A DNA stretch of 64,000 nucleotides from Papio anubis (lineage: Eukaryota; Chordata; Mammalia; Primates; Cercopithecidae), in the NCBI RefSeq assembly GCF_008728515.1, contig NC_044981.1, forward strand, positions 112,335,702-112,399,701, given 5' to 3'. Shown here piece after piece: positions 44,966 through 57,214 of the stretch. Each line of letters starts with the position of its first letter. Position 1 is the first letter of the stretch. Below the pieces are notes generated by a model. That model was given only the letters and a program-made list of their open reading frames with translations. It did no database searches and was not told the DNA's origin. A program made the position numbers and the translations under genes.

Positions 44966-45876
44966 TGATCTTACTGCCTTTGTGGCAATTGTATACTTAT
45001 ATATGGATATGCACATATGTAGATACACGGATACAGGTGTATGGATGTACATGAATTTACACGTATATATCAGTAAGCAAGATATAGTATCATTTTGCAT
45101 ATTTTGAAACTTAAACCAAATGGTATTATAATTGTATGTACCTGGGGGGCAGATGGGAGAAGGATAAGTCCATTCCATCTGCTTTCTGCTGTGCCTTCCT
45201 ATACTACAGAAACAGGAAAGCTAAAAACTACATTTCCCAGACTCCTTTACAACCAGAGTCAGGATGTGGTGCAGATTCAGTCACTCAAATGTGGGGGAAT
45301 TGCAGCAGGGGCCAGGCATCTGCTGCTCCTGCTGCCAAGCCCAGCGGGGGAGATATTCAGTTTTCTGGGCAGTGTTAGCTGAGGTCCTGGGCTCTGGTCG
45401 CTGGCTCTGAGGTGCTGAGAGCAGGGCACGTGGTGTCCATTTGAAGCTGAAAATCCTCGCAGGCACAGTGGGATCTGCAGCGGGCAACAGTGGCTGTGGT
45501 TTCTGAGGGTGGTAGGTTTCTGATTATGGATGAATTCCTTCCTTGTCTTGGTGGCTTCCTAACTGTGGCAGTAGTGATGTGGTAAAGAGTCAGCGGCCTT
45601 TTGATTCTAGTGGCTCACGTGCGCTTTGGATGGCTTCATGGGGCTGTGCAAACAGATATTGGAGTCCAGAGCCTACCAAGAGTGGGACTGGACCCTCAGA
45701 GTAAAGGTGGACTGATGGTCAACCAGTCTTCAAACAGAAGGCAGTCTGGGTTCAAGGCTTCTGAATGTCCCAAAATATCTCAATTCCTACAGCAAAATTC
45801 AAGCAATTGTATAGCTATCAAGTACCTGATATAAGCAAATGAAATTCATTTCTGGAGGAAGGAAATATCATGCTAC
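44966..45876. other. Unique sequence, no gene seen
   Basis: No repeat was recognised. Open frames of up to 95 codons lack domains. Confidence 0.4.
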
Positions 45877-46182
45877 CTTTTTTTTTTTTTTTTTTTTGAG
45901 ATGGGGTCTCATTCTGTCACCCAGGCTAGAGTTCAGTGGCGCGATCACAGCATACAGCAGCCTCCACCTCCCAGGCCCAGGTAATCCTCCCACCTCAGTC
46001 TCCTGAGTAGCTGAAACTACAGGTGCATGACCCCACACTCAGCTAATTTTTGTATTTTTACTAGGGACGGGGTTTTACCATGTTGCCCAGACTGGTCTCA
46101 AACATCTGGCCTCAAGCCATCTGCCCCACCTCAGCCTCACAAAGTGCTGGGATTATAGGAGTGCGTCACTATGGCCAGCCCA
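45877..46182 (-). mobile_element. AluJ-like, antisense
   Basis: An older reverse-complement Alu with many differences, ending atggccagccc. Confidence 0.85.
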
Positions 46183-46548
46183 TCCTACACTTTATATTCT
46201 GTCAACAGCAATTTTTAAAACATCGTATCCAGAACGTAGACAAAGATAACCAACCACATGGGAAGATAAGATAGCAGAAATGAGAACCAGCTGAAACGTA
46301 CAACAGAGACAGAAAATACATGGAACCTCTAGATCAGTACTCTGATAGAAATATAATGGAAGCCACAAGTGTGAGCCACACAGGGAATTTTAAATATTCT
46401 AGTGAACACATTGAAAAAATAAAAAGAAACAGGTGAAATACATTTTTACAATATTTTTAACTCAATATGTTTTAACTCAATTTTTTTAACCAAAACTATT
46501 ATTTCAACATGTCATCAATAGACAAATGAATAATGAGACATTTGACTT
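46183..46548. other. AT-rich unassigned sequence
   Basis: Nothing recognised. The flank acatttgac recurs after the next Alu as a target duplication. Confidence 0.4.
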
Positions 46549-46853
46549 CTTTTTTTTTTTTTTTTTTTGGAGACAGAGTGTCGCTGTGTCACCCAGGCTG
46601 CAATGCAGTGGCGCAATCTTGGCTTACTGCGAGCTCTGCCTCCCAGGTTCACGCCATTCTCCTGCCTCAGCCTCCCGAGTAGCTGGGACTACAGGCACCA
46701 GCCACCACGCCTGGCTAATTTTTTGTAGTTTTAGTAGAGACGGGGTTTCACCATGTTAGCCGGGATGGTCTCGATCTCCTGACCTCGTGATCTGCCTGTC
46801 TTGGCCTCCCAAAGTGCTGCAATTACAGGCGTGAGCCACCACACCCAGCTGAC
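46549..46853 (-). mobile_element. AluY-like, antisense
   Basis: Complete reverse-complement Alu. The sequence gacatttgac on both sides is the target duplication. Confidence 0.92.
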
Positions 46854-47007
46854 ATTTGACATTTTTATACTAAACCTTTGAAATTTGGTGTGCACCGTAT
46901 ACTACAGTACATCTCAATTCAAACTATTGTATTTCAATTTCTCAATAGCCTCGTGTAGCTAGTAACTGCTGGGTTAGACCTTGCAACTTCAAATTTTAGA
47001 ATTATCT

Positions 47008-47157
47008 GGTCAGGTGTAGTGGCTCACACCTATAATCCCAGCACTTTGGGAGACCAAGGCGGGAGAATCACCTGAGGCCAGGAGTTCAAGATCAGTCAGG
47101 CCAACATGGTGAAACCCTGTCTCTACTAAAAATACAAAAATTAGCCAGGTGTGGTTG
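47008..47157 (+). mobile_element. Alu (S-like), left part, split by provirus
   Basis: Alu head to ttagccaggtgtggttg, interrupted by the provirus at 47158. The right part starts at 52698. The flank tagaattatc before the head recurs after the tail at about 52859 and is the Alu target duplication. Confidence 0.9.
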
Positions 47158-47634
47158 TGTAGCAGGACAAGCCGCAGACAAAACTCCTCAGACACCGGAT
47201 TAAAGAAGGAAGACGTTTTTTATTTGGCTAGGAGCGTCGGCAGACTTGCCATCTTAAGAGCCAAGCTCTCCGAAAAAGAAATTCTTGGCCTTTTTAAAGG
47301 CTTACAACTTTAAGGGGTCCACGTGAAAGGGTCGTGATAAACCGACCAAGCGTGGGAAACGTGACTGGGGGCTACATGCCTCAGCTAACAGAACAAAAAG
47401 TTTTACAATGCTTTTTTCATACAGTGTCTGGAATTTACAGATAACACAAGTAGTTTAGGTCAGGGATTGATGTTATTGTTATTATTATTATTATTACTCC
47501 TAGGGCAGGGTGGTGGTGCCAAGGTTGTCTGGCTATTTATCTTACTTTGGTTTCTTTCTAACTTTTTGCTTTCTCTCTCCTCCTGTCTTGTGAACTAGGC
47601 AAGGTGTGGGGAGTAGTAGTGGTCTCCTTTCTTA
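47158..47634 (-). repeat. 3' LTR of provirus
   Basis: About 477 bp, from tgtagcaggacaagccgcag to gtctcctttctta on the + strand. The tttttatt near 47215 is the reverse complement of an AATAAA-type polyadenylation signal. Compared with the 5' LTR, the outer ends differ strongly and the centre is almost identical. Confidence 0.88.
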
Positions 47635-47646
47635 TCCCCCCCTTTG
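47635..47646 (-). promoter_or_regulatory. Polypurine tract of provirus
   Basis: On the - strand this is aaagggggggga, a purine run directly before the 3' LTR, where second-strand priming occurs in retroviruses. Confidence 0.75.
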
Positions 47647-50600
47647 AGAATTTTCACTAATTAGTGGGAGTTTTGTTTTTACTTTTTGAGTCTTTTTGCG
47701 AGACACAGTGATAGTGTTTTATGTAATATACTTGCCTTGAAGTTTTCTGACGAACCATGGTAGCTACAAACCCTTCTTTCATTTGAAGGAGTAAATGTAA
47801 TATACAGGGGAGCAGCAAGCAAGTTTCTAGTACTAGTAATACACTTACAATGAGGGTTTTAAATTTTCTTATAGCTGTAAACTATTTTCTAAATGAAGAC
47901 CAAGGATCAAACCTGTGTTAAACCTGTACAGGCACATGTACCAACTTTGTCATGTCCTAAGCAGGTTAGTTTTTTTACTGGGTCTTAAAAGCTTTTTCTT
48001 AGCGAGTAACACAGTATTTTTTAATAACAAGTTTTTAAGAGCCAGACGCTTGAACTTGGGGCATCTGTTTGGGGAAAGTGTTAAAGTGAAGTTATCTGGA
48101 GGCATGAACTCTTTTGCTTCTCAAGGCCATTAGTGTCTTACGTTAGCCTTTTTATAAATATAACACGAAGAAACATTTAGTCTGCTAGCAATGTTTACAG
48201 CCAACTGAGCAAATAGGTTTTTTCTCTTTTTGCTAAAGGAGGAGGTTCTGGTAACTTCTGGTTTATATGTTTCAAGAATGACTGAAAGACTCGGAATTGT
48301 CGCTGGGCTGGACGGGTCTGGGTTTCCTAAGTAGCATGTGTACAGTGGGGACACCTTATACAGGTGTTTCTTCTAGCATGGTCATGGAGGTTAACAACAA
48401 CAAAACAATGTACAGCATATTCATATCCAGCAAGGACAAAACAAGTCCTTACCTGGGAAAAAGGTTGAATACAGTGACAGAACAATAGGAAAACAGTATT
48501 ATAGGAAAACTATTAATCTTAAGATTTTTAACTCCATTTACTTGCTTGATGAGTCCTCAAGCTTCGGCCATGCGTAGACTAGTCAGCTGCCGGTGTGTGA
48601 CTAGAGCAGGGCTTGTTGTCTCCTCAAGCTTCAGCCGTGTGTAGACTGGTCAGCCTCCAGAGTGACCAGAGCAGGGCTGTCATCCTCAGCAGCAGCTTGG
48701 TCTCGACTCAGGATCAGCCGGGTTGGATGATCTGTGTCCTGCTGGCTGGTCCACTTGTCCTGAGCTGCCGGTATTAGCTGACTGAGGGGATCCAAGACAC
48801 AACACCTGCAACTTTAACAGCGGTGGGAGTGGACAAGGTTACAGTAGAGGGCCCATCCTATATGGGTCCTAGAAAAATTAGATTTTACTTTAAACAGAGT
48901 CACTAGATTTAAAGTGGTGTCAGACTTATAGGCATTTCCATTTACTTAATCATGAACACTTCGTATGGCTATTTTTAAAGCCTGCATTTGTTTTTTTAAG
49001 GTTAATTCCCTTAGTTTCTGGAGGTCACCTTTAATTTGACTTATGATTTGGGGGTGGCCAACTGAACAAAATCTTATAGGGCAAATACCTAGTTTGTTTG
49101 GTGGGAGTGCACCTGCCTCGGAGGAGGACCGCAGGCAAAAACCTGATTTTATCTTAAATGATTTTCTGGCAATATTTTTTTTTAGTAGCTGCTCGGGTGT
49201 CCAGTTCATGCATTTTACCTTTTCTTGAACTTTGTGGCCGATAGGCTGTGTGTAACTTTTATTTTATTTTTAACAGTCTTATTAAATCTTGCACTATTTC
49301 AGCTACAAATGCTGGCCTATTGTCTGACTTTAAAGTTAGAGGTAGTCTAAACCTGGGGATAATGTCTTTTAACAGTACTTTAGTCACTTCTTATACTTTT
49401 TCTGTCCTGGTGGGGAAAACTTTAACTTACCTTGAAAAGGTGCAAACAAGCACTAGCCTGTACCGATAGCCTCCAGCACGGGGCAGGTCTATAAAATCTG
49501 TAAGCAGGTTTTCACAAGGTATGGCCCTTTTTCCTGTTTAAGTTTCTTAGAGGAGGGGCTCTTCTCCGCCCGCCACCCCTGTTTGTAACTCTATTTAGTG
49601 GCTTAGCCTTCAGTGAGAAATTGGAATCCAGATACAGCAGAATCTTGCTGCTTTTAACTTCTAATGTGACCATGGGCTCCTGGGAGCCTAATGGGAAGGT
49701 GCCAAGTCTGCCCTAGTTTTTACATTTGTTAGCTCCTGTCAGCCTGAACAGATCAGTATTTGGTTCCTCCAAGGTGCAGCAGCCCTTGGCCGACGGCCTC
49801 TTTGTCTTGTGGCCTTGGCCATTTCCTTGATTGCCTTTTGAATATTTAAACTTCTAGTGTCCTTTCTTTTTGCATTTTGCACATTAATCTCTCTCTAGCC
49901 TTGTCTGGCTCTTGAATCTTTGCCTAACTTGACTTTTTTCACATTTATATGCACGACCACCTCTTCTCACATTGCTAATGTTTTTTTATAAGAGCTGTTG
50001 CTAATAGATTGCCTTTTTTTCTTAAGTCTTTACTTTTTTTTTTCCTGAGATTCCCTGCTCTTAGGCCAGCTGGTGGGGCCGGGCAACGGCGCGGGCCCTG
50101 CCCCCGTGCACTGCTGTCTGTCTCTCCTGTTTTCTTCTGATTCTTTTTTTTACATTTACTCTTAGTCTTTTTTTTTTCTTTTGCTCTTTTCCAGTTTTGT
50201 CCCTTGGTCACAGTTAACATACACCTTGGTGGCCACTTTTATAGACTAAGTGGTATTCATGCCCGCAGCTTCTGCTTGATGTTACCCTGGGCTTGCTTTA
50301 CAAATGTGAAGTATTCACTATATACTGATTTTCAGCAGCCTCAGGGTTAAACAGCGTGTAAAACCAGAATGCTTTATAGTCTCTTATAAAACTGACTTAG
50401 GCTCTTGTCAGCTCCTTGAAGCATTCCTGAAATCTCTTTTATATGACTTGCTTTTTTCTACCAAGTCTTAGCCTCTGCAGAAGTGCTTCTCAGTACCTCT
50501 GCAAACGCTGAAGCTGAGTTGCATTCTCTGGGTCTTTTTTCCCCTTTTTCCTGGAGTTTAACAGGCTCTTTTCTTTATGTAATGTTCCATGCACTTGGAG

Positions 50601-52203
50601 GGTTAAACAGGCATACTGAGAGTCAGGTAAATGTTTACAGTCTTACCTTTACTGAGGTATTTAATTCTAAGGCCCGAATTAAAGCATTGAGCTCAGCTTA
50701 ACGACAGTGTCCAGGGTTACTACCTCATTTTCTGCACTTCTGTCTCCTTGTGGGTTGATGAAGCTGTTCCCATCCACGTATAGCTCCTAGTCTACTGATG
50801 CCCAAGGCTGGTCCCAGAGGTCAGGTCTGCTGGAGTAAACTTGAGTCCAACACCTCTACACAGTCATGCTCTACAGGGCTCTAGCTGCCGGGAGCAAGGT
50901 GCCTGGTTCAGGGTGTTTTCAGTTTAGTAGATCAATGGTTGAAACGGCTGACAGATGAAAGTCTGTTGCCTCCCTCCCCTCCCCACCCCCCGGATGTGGG
51001 CTTGGTCATTATAATAGACAGGGCCTCCGTCTCCCTGAGACGCATTTACATAGCTCCAGCAAGACCAGATCTGAGACAGCCCATTTGACTATCTTGACTT
51101 CCTTCCTTGGCCTCTGGAGGCTCCAATCCTCCCCTTCGAGGTGAGACCTGGGGTGTGTTAGCTTCTGAATCTCGTTTCCGAGGGGGCTGTTGGCCTCGGT
51201 AAAGCGGGGTAGTGGGCTGGGACACATGGAGAAAGAATTTCTATTATCTCTGGTGACTCCTGCAAACCTGGCTTCTCTTGCTGTTTCTGGGACTCCTTTT
51301 TTAACTCTGTGTCTGCTGGTGAAGCTGCTCTTACTTTTACTTTTGGCTTTTTTGCAATAAGCTGTTAAACAGGGCTAAATTTATGCTGGTTTTGTCTATA
51401 TTATATTTAACCATGAGTCAATATAAAGGAATTTGATCTAGGTACACTGGCTGTCCTCCGACCCCTGTCACCACCTTAAATACATGGCTAATTGTTCTCT
51501 GTCTATAGTTCCTTCCATGGGACATCCAACAGCAAAAGAGGGCAGTTCTAATTCACACAGAGTTCTTAACCTCTAGGAGGTTAACTTAACTCTATAGTCT
51601 CCTGCAAAACCTTTCTTAAGGTTCTATAACATGCATTTTAATAGAGTAAGTTTTGATGATTTGATGACTTTCCTTTTTTCTTTTTGAATTTTTTTTTTAA
51701 CACAGTTCCTAGTGGAGTGGGCTTACTTTGTGTCTGACCTATTTTTTTCTCGAGACAAAACAACATTCACACTGTAAGAAGGAAAGGGTAAAAGATCACT
51801 CACTCGTCTAATTCACACTAAATCAAAATCAAACTAAAACCACAGTGTCAAGCAAGTCAAGTCAAAAACAGAAACCAAAGTGCCCATACAGGCACGCCGT
51901 GGGTGATCAGGCCACACTTCCACTCAAATGGAGTGAGCAAGTTCCAAAGACCAGTCTTACCAAGTTTCAGATGTCCGGACTTAAAGTGCCAGTTCCTTCC
52001 CGGTGTTCAGTCACTGCCTTGATCCTCCGTGGGGGCCTGCTGTGTACTGCTCTGACGAGGCGTTCCACCAGGGCAAATGCCTACCTGGGAACGCTCTCAG
52101 GATCCGCATCACTCAAGCTGGCCAGCGTCCCCCACAGGGATGCTCTACAGGGCAGGCATAAGCTGCCTAAGGGGCTGCTTCGACAGTTGGTGAATCACCT
52201 CGC
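47647..52203 (-). pseudogene. Decayed internal (gag/pol/env-derived) region
   Basis: About 4.5 kb between the polypurine tract and the primer-binding site. Frames on the - strand are short and broken: about 81 codons at 49975-50220 (Lys/Arg-rich, possibly from the gag end), 72 codons at 51009-51227 and 87 codons at 48946-49209. No intact protease, polymerase or envelope motif could be read. Assignment of parts to gag, pol or env is an inference from position only. Confidence 0.6.
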
Positions 52204-52221
52204 TTCCCAGTCAGGGAACCA
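52204..52221 (-). promoter_or_regulatory. tRNA primer-binding site (Glu-like)
   Basis: On the - strand the 18 bases start tggttccctgac and match the complement of the 3' end of tRNA-Glu with about one mismatch, from memory of that tRNA. The position next to the 5' LTR (4-5 bases away) is as expected. It fixes the orientation of the provirus. Confidence 0.75.
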
Positions 52222-52226
52222 AGCAA

Positions 52227-52697
52227 TGTAGCAGGAGAGCTACAGACAAAACTCCTCAGACACCGGTTTAAGAAGGAAGACGTTTTTTATTCCGCCGGGA
52301 GCGTCGGCAGACTCGCGTCTTAAGAGCCCAGCTCCCCCAAAAAGAAGTTCTTGGCCTTTTTAAAGGCTTACAACTTTAAGGGGTCCACGTGAAAGGGTCG
52401 TGATAAATCGAGCAAGCGTGGGAAACGTGACTGGGGGCTACATGCCTCAGCTAACAGAACAAAAAGTTTTACAATGCTTTTTTCATACAGTGTCTGGAAT
52501 TTACAGATAACACAAGTAGTTTAGGTCAGGGATTGATGCTATTATTATTATTTTTTTAACTCCTAGGACCGGGTGGTGGTGCTGAGGTTGTCTGGCTATT
52601 TATCTTACTTTGGTTTCTTTCTAACTTTTTGCTTTCTCTCTCCTCCTGTCTTGTGAACTAGGCAAGGTGTGGGGAGTAGGAGTGGTCTCCTTCCTTA
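52227..52697 (-). repeat. 5' LTR of provirus
   Basis: About 471 bp, from tgtagcaggagagctacag to ctccttcctta on the + strand. It is the partner of 47158-47634. Confidence 0.88.
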
Positions 52698-52853
52698 ATT
52701 GGGCATGTCTATAGTCCCAGCTACTCAGGAGGCTAAAGCACGAGAATCAATTGAACCCAGGAAGTGGAGGTTGCAGTCAGCCGAGATGACACCACTGCAC
52801 TTCAGCCCAGAAGACAGAGCAAGACTCTGTTTCAAAAAAAATAAATAAATAAA
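52698..52853 (+). mobile_element. Alu (S-like), right part, split by provirus
   Basis: This resumes with attgggcatgtctatagtcc and ends in an A-rich tail with AAAT units. It belongs to the Alu begun at 47008. Confidence 0.88.
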
Positions 52854-55655
52854 AAAAATTAGAATTATCAGGCAGGGATTTAAAAATAACTATGCTTACT
52901 ATGATTTAATAACTTAAAAAAATGAAAAACCAACAGAAAAAAATTCATTACTTCAAATGTAAGATATATGCACTATGGAATAATCTATAAGTATAAAACT
53001 AAATAACTGGAATGAAGAACTCAACAGATGGCTTTAATAGCAAATTAGAGCTGAAGAGGGAAGTGTAAGCTGGAAGGTAGGTCAAGAAAGAGAAATCATT
53101 TGGAATGCAGTACAGGAAGACTGAAGAGCGGAAAAATTTAGAAGAGACAGTAAAATTCAGAAGCCACAGCTGCTGTGGCAGACACTGTGGAAAGGTTCAC
53201 CCCACATTTAATTGGAATCCTAAAAGGACAGGTAAAACAACACAGAAGGCATATTTTGAGAGACAATGGCTGCGAATTTTAAAAACTGGCTAGGAGGCTG
53301 TTGTCAAATTGATTGTCTTTCCTATTGATTATATTTTATCAATAATTGCTTTTAAATTTTTCCCTTTTAAGTTGTTCTCTTTAAACATACTTTTCTTGAA
53401 GACAACCTTTAAGATATTCTCCAATTTCATTAATTGGAGTTACTTTATTTTTATTTATTCTAATTGAGATTGATTATGTTTCCTAAAATTAAGAATCTAT
53501 GTCTTTCATAAAATCTGAAAAAGTTCTTAGCCATTCGCTCTTTGAAAATTTCCTCTCCCTCATTTTCTTCTCTGCTTTTGGAAGTCCAATTAGAGGCAGG
53601 TTGGCCCTTTTCCTTGTACATCCCTATCTTTATACTTCTCTCTTGCAGTTTCAGCATGAAACTCTCTCTCTACCAAATTCTGAATGATTTCTTCAGATCC
53701 ATCCAGGTCAGTGACTTCATCTTATATTTAATATGCTGCTTCTCAGTGTGTTGAGTTTCAAATTTTAATTAACATATTTTTCATTGCTGTAAGTGCTGCT
53801 TGGTTCTTTCTATTTCAGATATAACTAGTCTTTTTGACAATGTCTCAATGGTTGCAGTGGGTTTTATTCTTTTATGTCTTTAATGATTTAAGGATACATA
53901 TTTTACTATTTTCTTTTTAGTTCTAATATCTGTAGTTCTTCAGGGCCGAACGTACTCTGTGGGATTGGCTCACTCACTTACTGTGATTTGACTCTTGATA
54001 TATTCTGCAGGTTTCTGAGCTTTTTTGTGGCATGGCTTTTTTACTGCAGGAAGCCTCTGCTGCCGACGTGAGGTTGTGTTCTGCAGAGATATTATGTTGG
54101 ATTCTGTTCAACGCCTGTGGATCTCCACAAGCCAGGGATCATTTTTGTTCATTTTTTGGCTCGCACATTCCCGGAGCAGTCAGGTAGAAAACATTCTAAC
54201 TCTCAGGACAGCTGCAGTGACGAATCCTCAGGACAGAGTGCTTTACTGGATTTTACACGCGCAGTGCTGCTCTTGCTGGGCATCATTGTTGCTGCTGTGG
54301 CTCTTTGTTAGTTTCTTGGGTAGAGGAGGCACCTTAGCAAAAAAGCTTTTAAAACAAGATTTGAAATAACTTTATTTTGAGCAAAAGATATTCCTGGTTT
54401 TCTTGCTCTGTTGTTGCTATGTCATGTGGTGCCTGCCAGTTAGAGCTAAACTGTCAGTTTTGCTGTTTCTAGGCAGAAAAATGCTCAAATCACAAGTAAA
54501 TATCTAGGCGTCCCAGGAGGTGACTCTGGTAGTGTGTATTTTCATTGCTCATTTCCACTCTTAAAGGTACAATTCTCCTGATGTTTTAACATTTTCTAGG
54601 GTGCCATCCTGTATGTTAAATCCAAAATTGATGATTTCTTCTCAAAGGCAGTGTTAACATAATTGACACAGTTTAGATACATTATAAAAAAGTATTGAAA
54701 TCTATTCAACATTGTTCATTAAGCTTCTGTTAGGGTCATAAAATATCTTGTCATGTCTGATTAATTCAAGTAAGTTCAGTTTTTAAACGACACTGCTGTT
54801 CTACAATGTGCTATTTATTGTTAAAGCCTAGAATTTATAAGTGTTTCCAATAACTGAAAGAGACTGGGTGTTTTACTAAGATATCTATTACAATTATCAT
54901 AAATTAAGACTGTGGGCCGATTTTATGAAATCTATAAAATATAGAAATGATAGGAAGTAAAAATGAATTTAATGTAGTTCTAGCCTTCATTTTGTCTAAA
55001 AGTCAATGTTCAGTGAAAACATTGCTGTTTTTCTCTTCTGCAAACCTAAAGCAAGCACTACTAGAAACGTGATTTTCTATAGAATTGACAGATTGGTAAG
55101 ATGATTCATGACTGAAGTAATATCATTCATCTGTTTAACGTTTATAGCCTGGGAACACATCTTATAATATGGCCAAATACCTATGTATTTCAATACGCTC
55201 CCAAAGATAAGAGACTTTAAGCTCCTATGTTCACAAAGGAGTATTGTCTGTAAATTACATCTCAATAAGTTTAATATTTATAAAATAGGAGGAGAGAAGA
55301 CTAGCACTAGCCGAATAAGAGAAAAACAATAAGCTTATACAATCTACAAATGCATCTGTGAAAAGGTAGGTTAAAGTAGAAACCATTCTCCACCTCCTTG
55401 AGACTGACCAAAGGCCTAGAACAGTACAAATCCACTGGGTGAAGACAGGAAATAAGCTCAGGCTTCTGGCTCCCTCCCTCATATTACCCCAGAGAAACAA
55501 TGGAAGGAAGAAGGAAACACTTGGCCCTCAGGCTACACAACAACAACCCTGGTTGCAAGATAACAACAGAGTATTCTTTCCCAAATATGAAGGAAAAGAA
55601 CTTGAGCCTAGAATTTTTTATCCAGTCAAATTCTCATTTAAATAGGAAGGTATCT
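52854..55655. other. AT-rich sequence, probably old LINE-derived in part
   Basis: The segment 53330-54400 (tctgaaaaagttcttagcc, aagtccaattagaggcag) and the piece near 55560-55640 (agaattttttatccagtc) resemble decayed L1-type sequence by motif order, but the family is uncertain. The 114-codon frame at 54025-54369 has no domain and is not called a gene. Confidence 0.4.
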
Positions 55656-56060
55656 TTTCTGTTGCAGTGATAACAAATTGCCACCCACATACTTACCTGC
55701 TTAAATCAGTACATCTTTATTATTTCACAGTCCTCTAGGTCACAAGCCTGAGATGGCTTGATTGGTTTCTCTGCTCCCAGTCCTCAAGGTCAAGGTCAAG
55801 GTCAAGGTGTCCACCAGCTGGGCTCTGATTGGGAGGTGCTGGGAAGCATTTGTGCATTCAGGTTGCTGGCAGAATCCAGTCCTTGGACCTGTGGGACTGA
55901 GGTCCCAGCTTCCCTGCTGGCTGTCAGCTGCAGCCCTTCCCTAACTCCTAGAGGCCCCTCTCCAGTCTTGCTCATGGTCCCCACATCTCAGAGTCAGCAA
56001 CAGTGCATGGAATCCTTCTCATGCTTAGAATCTCTCTGACATTGGACGCATCTTTCTTGG
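55656..56060 (-). mobile_element. Possible old LTR-type repeat, antisense
   Basis: The order tgataacaaattgccacc, tttattatttcacagtcctc, then ggctctgattggg and ctcatggtccccacatctc resembles antisense MaLR/ERVL-type LTRs. The subfamily could not be determined. Confidence 0.45.
55787..55804 (+). promoter_or_regulatory. Triple AGGTCA direct repeat (DR0)
   Basis: Three perfect head-to-tail AGGTCA half-sites with no spacer, preceded by TCA and followed by an imperfect fourth (AGGTGT). DR0 AGGTCA is the known binding form for NR6A1/GCNF, and extended TCAAGGTCA is bound by ERR and SF-1 type receptors. It is about 3.2 kb upstream of the ULBP3-like start codon. Function is an inference. Confidence 0.4.
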
Positions 56061-56980
56061 CTCCAGCCTGAGAAAATTTTCTGCTTTTTAGAGCTCATGT
56101 GATGGCACTGGGCCCACTCAGAGAACCCAGGAAAATCTATTTTAAGGTCAACTGATTAGTAGCTTTAATTATGACTGTGCAGAGCCTAGACTAGCGTTGC
56201 CTAAACTCACAGTACCTAGACTAGCGGTGCCTAGACTAGGAGCAGCTGGTTTCTCTAGGCCCCTCACCCCTTATTCTTTCCATCCCCTTCTTCCTGGCCC
56301 CCTTTCCTTTCCCATTTCCATTCCCACTTTCACACACATTCTTTCTTTGCTTAAAATACTGGATTTTCCTGCCCCTGGTGTGCTCCAGGCTTAAACAAAC
56401 AGGCTAAGACAGCAGCTAGTTGTCCTATCATCAGTGTTTTCTAGAACATATCGTTCTAGAAAAGGTACAGGAAACTTGAAGGGGCAGCTACCGAGTCCTG
56501 CCCACCACAGTGTTTTAGAAATATTCGAAACACAGAAAACCTGAAGTATATTTGCCTCCTAAAAACCAAGTTGGAAATAGTTTAGAGGAAGGTACCTCAA
56601 TAGCAAGAGAAACACAGGAGATGTGACAAGAGAACCGAGGAGGACAAGTGACCAAAGAATCTGTTCCAGATTACTGTTATCTCACAACAAGGGAAATGTG
56701 AAGTTAGAATTACAGAAAGAAGTGTAGCTAAGAATAACCGAGAATTACAGCTAGGAAAGATATCAGGAAAATGGGGCTGGAGGTGGCACGCAAAAAGAAT
56801 AGGAAAACATGCTGATACCTCTAAAATTAGGAATAAAATGAAACCATTAATACCAATAAATGTCATACATATTGGTATGAGTCATAGGTTAAGGACAGCC
56901 ACCCTGAGAAGAAAACTAGAATGTATAGCTTTCAAACCAACCAAAGAAAACCTCAGTATACTAAATGGAACACAGGTATG
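56061..56980. other. Unassigned sequence
   Basis: Includes a small repeat of cctagactagcg-type motifs at 56187-56231 and a block at 56362-56440 related to 57231-57310. No gene was seen. Confidence 0.4.
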
Positions 56981-57214
56981 GAGAGGATCACGGGACCAGC
57001 CTGGCCAACATAGTGAAACCCCATCTCAACTAAAAATACAAAAAAACTAGCCAGGCATGGTGGGAGGTGCCTGTAATCCTAGCTACTCAGGAGGCTGAGG
57101 CAGGAAAATCGCTTGAACCTGGCAGGCGGAGGTTGCAGCAAGCCTAGATCACGCCACTGCACACCAGCCCGGGCAACAGTATGAGACAACGTCTCAAAAA
57201 AAAAAAAAAAAAAA
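56981..57214 (+). mobile_element. Alu, 5'-truncated
   Basis: Begins inside the left monomer (gaggatcacgggaccagcc) and ends in a poly(A) of about 18. Confidence 0.85.

Larger units (their letters stand above)
47158..52697 (-). mobile_element. Class I ERV provirus, antisense, internally deleted
   Basis: Two LTRs of about 470 bp in the same orientation flank about 4.6 kb of internal sequence. Read on the - strand, the order is 5' LTR, primer-binding site, internal region, polypurine tract, 3' LTR. Flanking gttg/attg looks like a 4-bp target duplication. The LTR resembles the LTR1/HUERS-P2 group from memory, which is tentative. The internal region is short for a full gammaretrovirus-like provirus, and all open frames on the - strand are under about 90 codons, so it carries large deletions and stops and is inactive. 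Confidence 0.88.

Noticed and set aside
48946..50220. Possible intact retroviral protein
   Set aside because: Frames in the provirus are under 90 codons and broken. No intact viral gene is present.
54025..54369. 114-codon + strand frame
   Set aside because: It has hydrophobic stretches but no known domain, and lies in AT-rich, probably LINE-derived DNA without gene signals.
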